DNA of 64,000 nt from Akebia trifoliata (GCA_017979445.1 CM030711.1:6727221-6791220); one strand, 5' to 3'; shown: positions 1 to 13,213, numbered from the stretch's first letter. A program made the numbers and translations. Notes: generated by a model from the sequence alone, not told the origin.

Positions 1-3000
1 CTCTATCAGAGGCGACTTCAGGCGCCATTGGATCTCTTCTGAGCACAACAATTCTCTATCCCCTCGACACGTGTAAGACTAAATACCAGGCTGAGGTTCG
101 TGCTCATGGCCAGCAAAAGTACAGGTTTAAAAATCTTCCCTTTTTCAAATTTTTTTTTTCTCTCTTATATATATTGTAGATTTTTCTTAAGTTTGATTAA
201 TTCTCTGATGGTTCTGTTACATGACTATAAAGTTATTTGTGCGATTCCTTTGATGTTTTTTTTTTTTTTTAATTGAAAGCGACTTTCAAGTTTGAATTTT
301 TCTGGATATTTTAGATCTTTTATGGGTGTGTCTTCTGTTAAATATTATTGACTACATATTTGTTGATTAGTATTTGGAATCTTTCATACAGTTTGATCTG
401 ATTCTAATTTGGGTAAAATTATTTTAGGCGTTAATGTTTTGGTTGAATTTAGGGAACATAAACCCAAATTGTTGTTTTAAAGCTAAGAAAAATATCTGGG
501 TTTTTTTAAATTAATTGGAGATTTAAAGCCTTAGTTTCTACCAGTTCTTAGTCAGAAATTTGAATTTAATGGAGGATCTCAACTGATCATTCAGTATGAA
601 GTTATCATGGAGGGGTTTGCGGTTTTTGTTAGGTTTGAATAAATTATAAATGATGAGTTCACGTTGATTTAGGTATTGGTTTCATTTTTAAATACCCATT
701 CTAACTAAACTAAACTAAGCGATCTTATATTGGAAAAAACAATTTTTCTGAAGCATTTGGGGAATTTGGATGCAACAAGGTGGTGGGATTTCTAGAGATT
801 GTCGAGAGAGAGAGAGATCTGTTCTCTATCACTTCGCAGGGATTCTTGTATGACATCTGTGTTGCAATTGGGTTGTTTACATTTTACATTCTTAATGCGA
901 TCTTCATTTTTGGAGACCTCTGTATTTTGGTTCATTTAATGACAATTTGATGTTAGCAACGTAGAGGGCTTACACCCATGGCTCAGTTGGTTTTACACAT
1001 TCCAAACCAATTTTGAGGTCGTGGGTTCAAGTCCAGCTTACCTATCGAAGAAAAAAGAAGTTAGCAACATAAGAGTGAGGTATCCATACAATTTGGAAAT
1101 TTGTTACACACATTTAATTCTTAAATGGTGGTTCAATTCTTGAAACTTGATTGTCATATGGATGGCTTGCTTACAACGCCAAAATTTGCTAACCATTTGT
1201 TAATCTTGTATCTAATATTCTTCATTAGCTCATTTTTTCCCCTGATGCACTCTCATGTGATTTTGTGGTCAACGAAAATGATTTGTGTAAAGTGAGACAA
1301 GGAAACGAAGACAATGAGAAACATATTGAACAACAGGGTAAAAGCTCGAGTGATTTGCATTCCGATCATTCTATAATTTATTTTAATGGGACATCTTAGC
1401 AAGTGAGTTTTGATAGGGACCTTGAACAAAGACACACAACCACTGCTAAAGAACATCGTCTTTGACTCAATTTGGATATTCGCACCCTTACCCAATAGGG
1501 CTGAAGAAAGTCATCTTCAACTCACCCCATGATATCTCAATTAGGTCAAATCTTAGAGATTCCTTGTAAGATACCTGTTGTGAACATTTTATCAGCTTTC
1601 TTTGGAATTGAAGGGCAGTGATTGAAACTCAGAGGAACGTTAATAACCCTACAGATGCTCCCTCCTTAACTATGCATTTTTGGTCTTTGTATTCTGTCAG
1701 CAACAAATTTGGCATTTGGCCTCCTGCAACAGTAGGCATAATTTGCTATTATTATGCCCTGTTTTGGAATATAGTTGTAAGAAGCTTGTAGTTGTGATCC
1801 TTATTATGTGTCAAACCCTCATAAAAATATTCTCACTTACTGAATTAGTTTATTGTAAAAAATAATTATTATCTCAAAAAATATTTTCTTATTAGTGGTT
1901 ATGTTTCTACAACACTGAATATTAATGTTTATTTGCATCTGTTTTGAACCATTGGCATAAAGTGTTTTCTTACTGCATTATTTCTTTGTGAAAAAAGTCC
2001 TTTTTGCATACTAAACATGTGAAAAAAGAAAAAGAAAAAGTCATCACAATTTTTTTTGTTTCCTCCCTACTTTGTTAATTATGAGTATATAAGATTTGGG
2101 GGAGCAATGGGCGTTCTGTAGTTAGATTTAATAATAAAATTTTATAAAACAACGATAAAACCGGTTTGCTTTATGTAGATGAATGTTGGGTGATCAAGAA
2201 ACAAAATCTTTGTAGATTAAGCTTAGCAAAGATGATGATGCTAAGCTGGATGAGAGGAAAAACTAAGAAAGTAATACATTCGTGAAAATGTAGCTGTAGC
2301 TCAATGGGTAATGAACTAGGGAAAGTTGATTGAGATAGTTTGGTCATTAGCAATGAAGCCCTCTAATTATAGCCCTAATTAGAAGGAACTTGCAACTTGA
2401 GAGCATGGATTGAGGCAGTGAGACTGGTTTTGAACACACCTGAATTAACAGAATAGTGGCTTAATTTAATGGATGAACATGCTTTGTTCAGCCGACTCAA
2501 ATTTTTTTGGACAAAGGTTTGATGACAAGGATAACAATGATGAAGATGACGATTGCAGAATTTGAATTTCTAACTCTGATGGTCTGGGTCAGAACATTAA
2601 ACTTTGAGAATGAAAGAACGGAAGAATGAAGAAGAAAGTGAGACTCGGTGAAAAAAAACTCAGTAAAGATAAATGACTTTCACTCGGTTGCTTTGCGCCG
2701 ATGATTAATGTGAATAGCACAGATACTTAGGGCAAGTGATTGAAATCCTCTTTGAAGACTGTATAAGATTGGAATACCATAAATTATCTTTAGCTTTAAT
2801 TGATACACATGAGAGAATACAACCTAAAAAATACTCCTGTAAAACCTCATGCATATGCAATATGAACTTAATTAGACCAGCTGGAGAACTTTATGAAATA
2901 CATGCCCAACAGCGCTCACAATTTGGGCTAGTGGTAATGGAATGCCTTGTATATTTTGTTTGAAATTTGCTTTTTCTTGGGAACCAATCAAATTTAAAGA

Positions 3001-5623
3001 TTATAGATACATGGGCATGAAATTTAATCTTTGGGTTTTTTTTGTGTGTATTTGTTGCATCCTTCTTTGGCCAGCTGGCTAGCAAATCCCTTAAAAGTGT
3101 TATTCGGTAGATTGACATTGACGGTTTCCATCATGAAAGAGGCGTTGATGGAAGAGTGGCACACTTGGGCAAAGAGACTTAGTCCTACTTAGGATTTTGT
3201 AGGCCATTTCTTCCATTGTATCCTAACATGGTTAATGATATTTCCTTTTTCTTGCCAAAGACAGTGTAACATAATTAGTATTAGTTCTTGGACCATTGTT
3301 TCATCATTGTAGTCTTTCTCTGTATTCTCTGTTTGGAGAACTTGAATGTTTTCTCTTTTCTTTGATCAATTGCCCCTTCAATTTCAAGAAAAGGGATATT
3401 TGATGTTCTTATAGGAGCATTGGGAATTATACTTCTTACACTTGACACTTGACACTAAACACATAACAACTTGCTTGCAAGTTCTTGGTTAGGTTATGAC
3501 CCAAAAACAGATGATTGAGACAGAAATTATCCATTAAATATGGTTTATTTGATTTCAATTGCTCTGGCTTATGTAGGAATCTCTCTGATGTTTTGTGGGA
3601 AGCATTTGCCAATCGGCAGTTTCTTTCATTGTACCAAGGTCTTGCGACAAAGAACCTGCAATCCTTCATTGCACAGTTTGTCTACTTTTATGGCTACAGC
3701 TACTTTAAAAGGCTGTATCTGGGGAAGACTGGAAATAAATCCATTGGTACCAAAGCAAATTTGATTGTTGCTGCTGCTGCCGGGGCTTGCACTGCCATAG
3801 TGACACAGGCAAGCATCTTTTCAATGAAATCTATGCATATTTGATTGCGAAAGTATCCAATAGCTTACTAGCTACCATAATGAATGGGGTTTTGTTAATG
3901 TGTGCCCTAAGGGCACATGTTAAGATGCATTAAATACGCCTAGCAGATAAGCATTTTAGGGTATTTTTGGTAGTGAAAATATCTTTTGAGGGCATTTTAG
4001 TTGGTAAAATTTTTGTGGAGCTGTATTTAATGCATCTTAACATGTGCCCTTAGGGCACATGTTAACATAACCCTAATGAATGATACGTGTGGGTTACAAC
4101 GCTGGATCCTGCATTCATTGCAGTTTTTTATTTTTTTTATTTTGATCCTGTGAATATCATTTATTATGGAAACTCGGAGCTCTCCATTTGATTATCTATT
4201 TACCTTTTTCTCCAACTATTCCATTTCTTGAAGTTCAAACTCTAATTACTGAATCTATGTGTAGCCCCTCGATACAGCATCCTCAAGAATGCAAACAAGT
4301 GCTTTTGGGAAATCCAAAGGGCTTTGGGAAACCCTTTCAGAGGGCACTTGGACTGAGGCATTCGATGGCCTTGGCATCTCTCTTATTTTGACATCGAACC
4401 CTGCAATTCAGGTATTTGGCCACGCCTTTTCTTGCATACAAATTTTGTACATGTGAGACAATACATGGGCTGGGTCGGTTGGCCTCGCCTAGGAGATCCA
4501 CCCAAGTAGATGATCTTAACCATCCACCGTTCAATGTGATTATTTTTTAAGCTAGGGAGATCTCCTTAGGTGGGCCCCGATGTTTGTGCATACTCATCCA
4601 TGCCTACATTTACCTTGTATGTCTTGTTATGTGCATTGACATAACTATCTATATAATAAAGCACTTCAGGTGTCTTCTTCCAATGCCCATCCCCCATACA
4701 GAGTGTTCAGATTCAATCTTGCACGTATTCGAGGAACAATTTCAACTTTATTTCTTTTTATCTCTGCCCCTTAACAAGAATACCCTTCGACTTTATTGTC
4801 TTTTCACTTTTACCCTCCTTTCCAATAATACCCTTCCAACTCTATTGTCTTTCCTCTTCTCCCCCTTTTCCAAATGATACCCCTCCAACTTTATTGCCTT
4901 TACTCCTCTACCCCTTTTCCAATAATACCCCTACAACTTTATTGTTTTTTCCTATTTTATCTCCTTTAACTCCAAAGAGGATGATCGTGCTGTAGGCCTT
5001 ACAGCACGGGCGAACTCTAATGTATCGATAAAGAAGATTTAACACTTCAATAAATAGACAGAATTGAGCTAAACTAGGCATTTTGTTGCAGTACACTGTA
5101 TTTGACCAGCTGAAACATAAACTCCTGAAAGGGCAAAAGACTAACAAAACAGGTACGGAGTCCTCCCCAGAAGCCCTTTCTGCCTTCTCAGCTTTCGCAT
5201 TGGGGGCTGTCTCAAAGAGCATTGCCACCTTCTTAACATATCCTGCAATTAGGTATCTTTTTGTTTCTTACATTTTCTACCTTAATAATTCAGCTTTTTT
5301 TTATTATTAAATATATCAACAATGATTTTCAATCTATGGACAGGTGTAAAGTTATGATTCAGGCTGCTGACCCAAACGATGACGGAACCAAGGAAGCTCA
5401 GCCCAAAGCCCCTAAAACAATGTCAAGTGTTCTATATTCTATTTGGAAAAGAGAAGGGGTACCAGGTTTCTTCAAAGGATTGCATGCTCAGATTCTGAAG
5501 ACGGTGTTGAGCTCTGCCTTGCTTTTAATGATCAAGGAGAAGATCACGAAGACTACATGGGTCCTAATGCTAGCACTCCAAAGGTATATGTTACTCACCA
5601 GGAGTAGGTTAAAAAGTTCTTAA
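1..5623 (+). CDS. PNC1: Peroxisomal adenine nucleotide carrier (PNC1/PNC2-like), 5' end cut by window
   Basis: Mitochondrial-carrier-family protein that by homology exchanges cytosolic ATP for AMP across the peroxisomal membrane, feeding acyl-CoA activation for beta-oxidation. Exons: (before 1)-124, 3577-3808, 4265-4411, 5092-5252, 5344-5623; all phases join without a frameshift and give about 313 residues. Visible hallmarks are the three carrier signatures, [18 protein letters not shown] and YPAIRCKVMIQ, and the start [18 protein letters not shown], which closely matches Arabidopsis PNC1. The first codon seen is near residue 6-8 of the family, so only the initiator region lies upstream. Intron 2 uses a GC donor (CAG|GCAAGC) and holds a 187 bp MITE. 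Intron 1 is 3.45 kb and contains a SINE. The C-terminal [17 protein letters not shown] also fits PNC proteins. Whether it is PNC1 or PNC2 cannot be decided here. Confidence 0.93.
968..1060 (+). mobile_element. tRNA-derived SINE, intron 1 of PNC
   Basis: A pol III promoter-like pair is visible: A box TGGCTCAGTTGG at 979-990 and B box GGTTCAAGTCC at 1024-1034, followed by an A-rich stretch. The same unit recurs at 9880-9955 and 9962-10070 (minus), 29519-29640 and 31389-31510 (plus) and 39176-39268 (minus). It therefore reads as a dispersed SINE family and not a tRNA gene: the acceptor stem does not pair and the anticodon loop is not recognisable. Confidence 0.7.
3887..4073. mobile_element. MULE-type MITE with 9-bp target-site duplication in PNC intron 2
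   Basis: Near-perfect terminal inverted repeats of about 50 bp (both arms contain GTGCCCTAAGGGCACATG and GATGCATTAAATAC) end in GGGG/CCC. The element is flanked by the direct repeat TAATGAATG at 3878-3886 and 4074-4082. A 9-bp duplication with long TIRs starting in G is typical of Mutator-like elements. The element has no coding capacity. Confidence 0.85.
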
Positions 5624-7287
5624 CAATAATAACGAAAATGTGTTTCTGAAACCCTTGTAAATAATTGGCTTGATGTTGTTTCCGTGACCCAAAAAGAAAG
5701 AAGACACATCTTATAGCAGAGATAAATAAGTGTCCGTCGGAATTATAAGCCAAGCTTAATTATTGTAACAAGGGATTTTTTTTTTTTTTTGGTGCTAAAT
5801 CTTAGTGCCCCTTTGAGTGCGGTTTGCACTGGATCATTTTTTAAGGTTTGTTGTGGGATATAATCAGGTTTATTGACTTTGGCTAGCTTCAGTCTTGGAT
5901 CAATGGCTTAGATTGTTCTATAATCCTCTGGAATTTTTATGAATTTATGAACATTATTTTTTGCTTCATTAATGCCATTTTTCCCCCCATTTAAGGTTTT
6001 TATGTTAACAGACACATACATAGTGTCATGTAATATGTCTAGGTATAAGGAGTTCACCCGTGCTGATTACGCCCATGGACAGTTATGTCTACATGTGTGT
6101 TCAAACTTTTTAATTCAACTTGGGTCACTTTTAGTTTAGTGCGATTGGGTTCAAATTTTGTTGTTCCGTTCTGAATATTTATGCAAGCACGAGCCCTTTT
6201 TGTTGTGTAACGTTGTGAACCATGAGTATTGCCTTGTAAGAAGTTATTGTTCATTAGTAAAATTATTTTGGACCTTTGTCATATTTATTGTTGCTGACTT
6301 GCCTTCATGTGTTGCTTCTGTGTGTAATTGCCACATGATTTGGCATAACGAGCATGCCGATGACTTAATGTCCTTAATTTTCGAGTTAACATTACATTTG
6401 CAGGCCAAAGATGGTTCTTGATGTGGTTTGGATCTGTCCATTGCAGCTGGCTCTGCCTATCGCACTGAGGTTGTTCGGTCCATGTAATTCACGAAGACCA
6501 AATGAGGACCTCCGTTGATTTTATATATTGACAAAAGTACGTATTTGGGTCGCATGGACTGTCACACTGGCCCAAGTGACACCTCAATCGTCTAGGATTT
6601 ATACTTTAAACTTTAGATTATGTTTAAAAAAAATTAAAAGAAAAAAAAAAAACTTGATCAAGCGTTTCAAAAATGTAAGAGCGGAAAGGTTTTATATCTT
6701 TTTCTTTACGATTATAATGAGAGAAGGTGTAGTAGAAGTGATTAGACATAAAAATTTGAGTGGTTCTAAATACCCCCATTTTTATGTTTAAATTTAAATA
6801 AACAAGATCATTTTGACAAAAAAAAAATCAAGAAAATTACAATCCATCACATTGCTGACATGGAAGTACATAATCATAGATGTTTGTCATCGAGATTTGA
6901 GTGAAGAGCAACAATGACTATGTGTGCAACTCCACATCAGCAATGTGAGAATCAATGTCAATTTTCATGTTACTCAACAGAACTTTAATATTATACATCT
7001 ATCATTGGATCATTTTGAGATGTACCCAATACACTTGCGCAGCAGACTCGAAGTTGGTAAGTGACAGCGAAACTTTGCTCTTCACAAGAATCATCTCTCA
7101 CTCTTCTCCCTCTCAATCTCAGCTCTTAAGAAGTCCAAGTTCAAAACCCCCCAAAACCCTTCCGCCGTACTCTGGCCTCTACGTTAAATCTTAACGTTGT
7201 TAGACCAAAACAGAGAAAAAGGTCGTAACGTCGTTAAGTGTTGACTGAAACAGTCATCTGTGAAGGGGGGAGTGCGTATGTTAAGCG
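5624..7287. other. Intergenic, PNC 3' region and PPR promoter
   Basis: AT-rich sequence without a supported gene. It holds the PNC 3' untranslated region and, at about 6847-6955, a short inverted-repeat element (arms ATCACATTGCTGACATGG and the complement of CCACATCAGCAATGTGAG). The 280 bases before 7288 are pyrimidine-rich and probably hold the promoter and leader of the PPR gene. Confidence 0.5.
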
Positions 7288-10200
7288 ATGTTGACGCGTT
7301 TCATTCGAACTGCCATTAATGGGGTGCGATCATTCTCTGCAGAAGCTGCTCCTGAGATCCCCTCGAATGGCGGCGGGGCCACCATTAGAGGCGGCGGCGG
7401 GGATACGTTAGGGCGAAGGCTTCTAAGCCTCGTATACCCTAAACGCAGCGCCGTAGTCGCGATTCGCAAATGGGCCGAAGAGGGCAAAAGTGTCCGAAAA
7501 TACGAGCTCAACCGCATCGTGAGAGAGCTTCGAAAGCTCAAGCGCTACAAACACGCACTCGAGGTTCTCTCTCGCTCTCGAGATCTGTAATATTTTATTT
7601 AATTTTGATTTTCGAATTTCTGATTTTCTGAGGTTGGGATTCTGATGTTTAGGGAACTTTCAATCATGGTTTTAAAACTCGGTGTTCCGTAACTACACCG
7701 GGTTGAATCGCCCGAGTCATGTTGCCTTGGACGAGATAAACCATTTAAATCGGGGTAGAATTTTGTAAAATATGGATTAGAATATGATCACATGTTATTT
7801 AGAACGTAAACGTTTAAATCATTTAAAAATTATTTAATTTTATAAAAATTTACCAAAACCCAGTTAACTCAGACGAATCGTAATGTTGACGAGTCAATGT
7901 GAAAAACTATGCTTTTAATAAAACTTTATAACTCCACTTATTTTCATATAATATGTTTTTTTTTTTTTTAAATTTTTTTCTAGCATTCTGATATTTGGGC
8001 CTGTTGGCTAGATGTTAGAGATTGGTAATATAAGTTCTATTGCTGAACTAATGAGTGAAAAGGAATTCGTATAGATACCATTTTTTGTTACAATACAAGT
8101 CTAATACTCCCACAGGCGGAGTTTGGATAAGAATAGATGATCATAATGATGATTGCTTAACAAAAGAAGAGTGAGTAAAAATTTAGAAATGAATTGGGCT
8201 TACAGGTCTCAATCTAAATATGGGTCAAGATGGAGTTGGACGTTAAATAGGATTTATGTTGCCCAATCTGGTATAAAGAATTTAATGTGCTAAAAAATAA
8301 TGAATGCATCAAATGGGTTAACTTGTATCGGAAAAGGCTAAAAATTATCGAAAATGTCCATTCAAATGGGAAAGAAAGCTTTCAAGAACTTGTAGTGTAT
8401 TTGGTATATAAAGAAAATGAAATGGAAGACGGAATGCATTTTTGAAGTGGCTGCGTTGAATAAGCTTCCTAAAGTCGAGAGGCATATTTCTTGTGGATTT
8501 TTGTTGTATGTGTAAGGTGAGTGGGGAATCAGTGGATCACCTTCTTATTCATTGTTATCTGGTGTTCACAGTCTGGTTGCGCTTTCTTTCTTTGTTTAAT
8601 CTTTTGCTTGTTGACAACCCCGCTCATTCCTTAATCTTGTGCATTGTTAGAAGACCTTAGCGTTGTCTAGTAGAGCAAGAATTGTATGGAGTCTACTTCC
8701 TTTTGTCGTGTGCTAGGTTTTATGGAAAGAAAAGAACAGACATACTTTTGAAGGACCTTGGAAAGCTCTCCTCAGGATCTAATCATAAGCATTCTCGGTT
8801 TGGTTTTCTTTTGGTGTAAACAGTTTATAAATTTTAAAGGTTTCTTTTTTTGACGATTTTATGTTTGGATGGGATTTTGTTTGTAGTGAGAGAGATTAGT
8901 TGTACTGTTTTCTTTGAGGACATCCTGTCCTCCTTATTAATAAAAGTCAACTTATCAAAAACCAAAAAAAAAGTATATATGCTTCTTTTCTTTTCGGGTA
9001 CTACTTGATCTGTGAGAAAGAAAAATATAGGTTCTTGATAGAGAGTCAAAATGGTGGACATAAAATGTCTGAATAGAAATACTTGGAAATGGGTGTGTAC
9101 AAAATTACCTTCCGATGGAAGCTGTATACTGGGATTGTTCAGTTCTTGTTCTAGAAATATATGTCTATATGTTATTTATCAAGATGTATATTTATGAAGA
9201 TACTTCCCTGAATGCAGAACCTAGTATTAGGATTGCAGAAAATGGATAACCTACTAGACAAGTGCTGCTTTTTTGCAATCAAAGGCAGAATATATAAAAA
9301 GCAAAGGAATGGAATACAAGCAGGATTCATCGTGGTGTATGCAAGCTTGGATTATGGTTAAGAACAGAGAATCCCTACAGTACTTGTGTACCAGACTTGG
9401 GATTGCCATGGTTTAGGAGATTTTTGTTGGTTTTGGAAGAGGTTTGCTTCGGTGCCTTGACTGTTGATAAGTGACAGCTATTTCCTACTCTAAATTAAGA
9501 ATGGTTTCTGAGGGAATGAACATCTCTATTTTTAACAGTGCAAACTTCCTACCCTAATAAAAGCTCAAGAGCACAAAGTAGGGATTTGAAATGCTCTTTC
9601 TCACATCTTCGATTGCATTGAGTCTGAACTTGCAGTGTAATCTTCAACCATTTGGCGAAGTTGTACTTTAGTTTCTTATTATTAGGTTTACTGGCAATTC
9701 TGGTTAAGAATGCCATGTGGAGACCAGTTACAAGATTCCCTTGGAAAGCCCTAACTAGGATTGAAATGTGAATGGTACTTGTCAAGTTCTAAATTCTATT
9801 AATCTGGATATTGTATTTGTTTTATAAAGTCGTTTGTGGATTTTAATGACCTGAGCTGCGTGTCCTTGTTTATTTTTTATGGGTAAGCTGGACAAACCCA
9901 CGACCTCAAAGTTATTTTGCTTTGTGTCAAACCAACTAAACTATGGGTCCAAGCCCAAATATATTTATTTATTTTTTATTGGTAAGCTAGATTTGAACCT
10001 CAACTTTCAACCTCAAAGTTGAGGTTGCAATATGTCAACCAACTGAGCTATGGGTCTAAAGCCCAACAATGGCCTCATGAGCTGTGTGTCCTTAACACAC
10101 TAATGTATGCATCGCCCACCCGTGAATCGTCTTAGACTGTTCAATCATTGGGGAACCTCCTAAACCATGCAATTGGATATAAAGAATCTTAATCATTCAA

Positions 10201-11606
10201 ATATATTGATATTGACTTATTTTTTCCCGAGTGCCGCAGCCATACAATTTTTTGGTTGGGTTTCAAGATTATTTTTGTGCTATGGACCTCCCTAAAAGAA
10301 AATCTTAATCTTATGATTTACAACTTCTGTTGTGTTTATGCATATGCAGGTATGTGAATGGATGACAACCCAACAAGATATCAAGCTGTTACCAGGGGAC
10401 TATGCCCTTCATTTGGACTTGGTTGCAAAAGTTCGTGGATTGGCTAGCGCGGAGAAGTTTTTTATAGATCTTCCTGAACAAATGACAGGGCAACCAGCCT
10501 GCACTGCACTACTCCATACCTACGTCCAGAATAAGTTGTCCGACAAGGCCGAGGCTCTGATGAAAAAAATGTCAGAATGTGGTTTCTTGAAAGTCCCTCT
10601 TCCGTACAACCACATGCTATCTTTGTACATTTCAAATGGGCAGTTGGAGAAGGTCCCAATAGTGATTCATGAGTTAAAGAAGAACACATCTCCTGATATC
10701 GTCACATACAATTTAGGGTTAACTGTATGTGCCTCGCAGAATGACGTCCAGAGTGCTGAAAAGGTTTTTCTTGAGCTGAAGAGGGCAAAGATCGATGCAG
10801 ATTGGGTAACATACAGCACATTAACCAATTTATACATAAAAAATGCACTCCTCGAAAAGGCAGCAAGTACTTTGAAGGAGGTGGAGAAAAGGGTTTCTCG
10901 AAAAGCACGTGTTGCATATTCTTCCCTGATTAGTTTGCATGCAAACATGGGTGATAAAGATGGAATCCAAAGAATCTGGAAGAAGATCAAATCAACGTTC
11001 CGGAAGATGAATGATGCAGAGTATACATGCATGATATCTTCTCTTGTGAAAGTCGAGGAGTTTGAAGAAGCTGAGAATGTTTATACTGAGTGGGAGTCTG
11101 TATCCGGAACGGGTGACTCTAGGGTTTCTAATATCCTCCTTGCAGCTTATATTAACAGAGATCAGATGGAGAAGGCCGAGAGTTTTTATGATAGGATGGT
11201 GAAAAGAGGCATACCGCCTAGTTACACTACTTGGGAACTTCTTACGTGGGGTTATTTGAAAAAGGAGAAGACGAATAAAGTTTTGGATTACTTCAAGAAA
11301 GCTATAGAGAGCGTCAAGAAATGGGAGCCGGATGATCGAATTCTCGGAGAAGTATTTAAAAACCTCGAGAAGCATGGCAACGTTGAGGGTGCAGAACAGT
11401 TATTGGTTACTCTCCGGAATGCAGGACATGTGACAACTGAGGTTTACAATTCCCTACTTCGCACGTATGCAAAAGCAGGTAAGATGCCTCTCATAGTTGT
11501 TGAACGCATGAAGAAGGATAAGGTTCAATTGGATGAAGAAACTCGCCAACTCATAAAATTGACCAGCAAATTATGTGTAGGTGAAGTTTCAAGCATACTT
11601 CCTTGA
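7288..11606 (+). CDS. P-class pentatricopeptide repeat protein, mitochondrial type (At4g21705/At1g60770-like)
   Basis: Two exons, 7288-7563 and 10350-11606, joined in phase 0 at KHALE|VCEWM to give 510 residues. The N-terminus (MLTRFIRTAINGVRSFSAEA) is basic, hydroxylated and free of acidic residues at first, like a mitochondrial presequence. The join falls in the family's conserved HALEV-EWM element, and the rest is a run of degenerate 35-residue helix-turn-helix repeats (for example VTYNLGLTVCASQNDVQSAE, VTYSTLTNLYIKNALLEKA, VYNSLLRTYAKAGK). PPR proteins of this class bind organellar RNA; no DYW or E domain follows the repeats. The donor GAG|GTTCTC is weak, but the alternative donor 25 bases further on would insert residues absent from the family. 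The 2.8 kb intron is unusually long for a PPR gene and is largely transposon-derived. Confidence 0.88.
7665..7911. mobile_element. hAT-like MITE (CATGGTTTTAAA family), PPR intron
   Basis: The left end CATGGTTTTAAAACTCG and right end ending in AAAAACTATG are inverted. The flanks CTTTCAAT (7657-7664) and CTTTTAAT (7912-7919) match at 7 of 8 positions, which fits an aged 8-bp hAT target duplication. Sister copies are at 22853-23296 and 46877-47102. Confidence 0.7.
8395..8972 (+). mobile_element. 5'-truncated L1-type LINE tail, PPR intron
   Basis: The frame starting near 8465 reads LPKVERHISCGFLLYVCKVSG, then ESVDHLLIHCYLVFTVWLRF. This is the zinc-binding Cys-His module that follows reverse transcriptase in plant L1 elements. 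WKERNRHTFEGPWKALLRI, the usual C-terminal segment, follows with stops, and then a 3' untranslated region ends in an A-run near 8964-8972. It is decayed and lies in sense with the PPR gene. Confidence 0.75.
9880..9955 (-). mobile_element. tRNA-derived SINE copy 1 of a tandem pair
   Basis: On the minus strand it reads GGGCTTGGACCCATAG, TTTAGTTGG, then GAGGTCGTGGGTTTGTCCAGC. It matches the SINE at 968-1060 with a mutated B box. Confidence 0.65.
9962..10070 (-). mobile_element. tRNA-derived SINE copy 2 of a tandem pair
   Basis: On the minus strand it contains CCCATAGCTCAGTTGGTTG (A box) and GAGGTTCAAATC (B box). It lies directly beside copy 1, with an A/T-rich linker between them and both heads pointing left. 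Confidence 0.68.
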
Positions 11607-13213
11607 GGAATAGGAATGTATGAATGACTGATCACACACACCTCAATGAGTTGATTTCATGTTTTTGAGCTGAATTTGTCATCCTTTCAAAGAGAGAAGA
11701 TCCATGTTAAGGGATTTGACACCTTTTACACTCGCTGTTAAACCCGCTAATGTTATGTGGCTTGGGTTCTGAATTTCATGTCCCCAATGCTCACAAAGTC
11801 ATAGTATAAACTTGAAACATATTGAAGTTGGAGCTACCAAGAGTTGATTACCACACTAATTTATTGTTTATCAGGGGATGAGACTTGCCTACAAACATGA
11901 AATTATATAGGTTTTTTTTATATTTAAATTATGTAGTTTTTTGGTTTGAGTTGGTCTAAATATGATACGACATCAATTTCCAACTATAATAACAGGTGCC
12001 CGCAATTATTGCATGGCTAATTATCAATCATTTATGCCTCAAGGCAATGGCTGGTTGATCACCTCACCTTAGCATATTAAAAACGCTGATAAAAAATGCT
12101 TTAAATAAATCTATTTCAAATGATGATGATTGATATCAACTACTTATTATGCTTATGCTGTTCTGGCAAGGATGAGATTTATTCTTGGGAAGAAGTTCAA
12201 GAAAGACAATGATGGATAGAAAGTGGAATTGGATATGGGATTCCAAGACATGTAAAATGACGATTCTTTTAGTGGAAAAGGTCAGAAAGATTTGTCTCTA
12301 GTGCTTCCTTTGGCTGGGGCCCTACTAAGCTTGGATGGTCTAAATATAAGCGTTGATGTTGCATGTTGGGGTAAGCCAGGTGAGAAGTGGTGGGGGGTTG
12401 GTTGTTCGATAAGAAATCACGGTAAGAGTTCATAGTGGGGTTTTATGCCTATAAATGTGGTGTCAGAAATTCCACGCGAACATTGCTTCATTTTGATTGA
12501 ATCAGATTCAACTATGGTAGTCAAATACATTATAAGATCCAGGTTGCCAACTCCAATAATTTGGGATCGGATGTAGTAGACCTGTAATTTGAATAAGATG
12601 TAGAGGAATTTATTGGTTGACAATCTAACAGACAACACATGCAAATTCGTTGACCAAAAAAAAAAAAAAAATTTGGATTATCGACTCGGTTGATTAGGCT
12701 TTTGAGTCCTTCCCTATACTCTTATCTAGTTCCATGACATGAATTTGCTATAAACAATACCAGGGAGGAGATGAACAAGGATCATTTGCTCCACCACCAT
12801 TACTATCTGTAAAGCTATATGGGTGTATCGACAATACACCCCAAATATCTGAATCTCACACCACTTACAATTGAAAAGTTCTCAAGACACCTAAGTACTA
12901 TGCTACAAGCTTTCCTAAAAAGAATGCCAACAAGATTTGAAAAAAAGAAAGAAAGAATGAATTGTAGTTTAATTGATCAAACCAATCCTCATCACCAACA
13001 GCCCAACTGGAGTAGGGGCCACATAGCCTGAGAGCCAACTGCATAAGCAGTTTTAGTATGACATGGTTCTTCTAAAATTCCAATCAAGTGTTCTTTGCCC
13101 CTCCACGATAGCTGAAGCAAATACCTCATCATGAAGGAAATCGTTCTGATTCGGTTACGAGGTTGACTAAGAAACTCTCATAAATCTTGGCTACAAGGTA
13201 TGCACAGTTTTTC
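11607..13213. other. Intergenic between PPR and synergin-like gene
   Basis: Convergent gene ends: the PPR 3' region on the left and the 3' region of the minus-strand synergin-like gene on the right. Apart from the RNase H-like relic at 12190-12660 I see no gene. Confidence 0.5.
12190..12660 (+). pseudogene. LINE-derived RNase H-like (RVT_3 type) fragment
   Basis: The frame from 12342 reads NISVDVACWGKPGEKWWGVG, then SIRNHGK, and after a stop EHCFILIESDSTMVVKYIIRS. This is the plant retroelement RNase H layout: a DG/DVA strand, a GGG segment, the ESDS motif and a following helix ending in W-R. Several in-frame stops and no upstream reverse transcriptase show it is a relic. A poly(A)-like run sits at 12655-12670. 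Confidence 0.6.

Noticed and set aside
968..1060. tRNA gene
   Set aside because: A and B boxes are present but the stems do not pair into a cloverleaf, and the unit is dispersed with A-rich tails, so SINE is the better call.
10667..11375. Antisense open frames of 121 and 127 codons
   Set aside because: They lie opposite the PPR coding exon and have no family similarity; shadows of the real frame.
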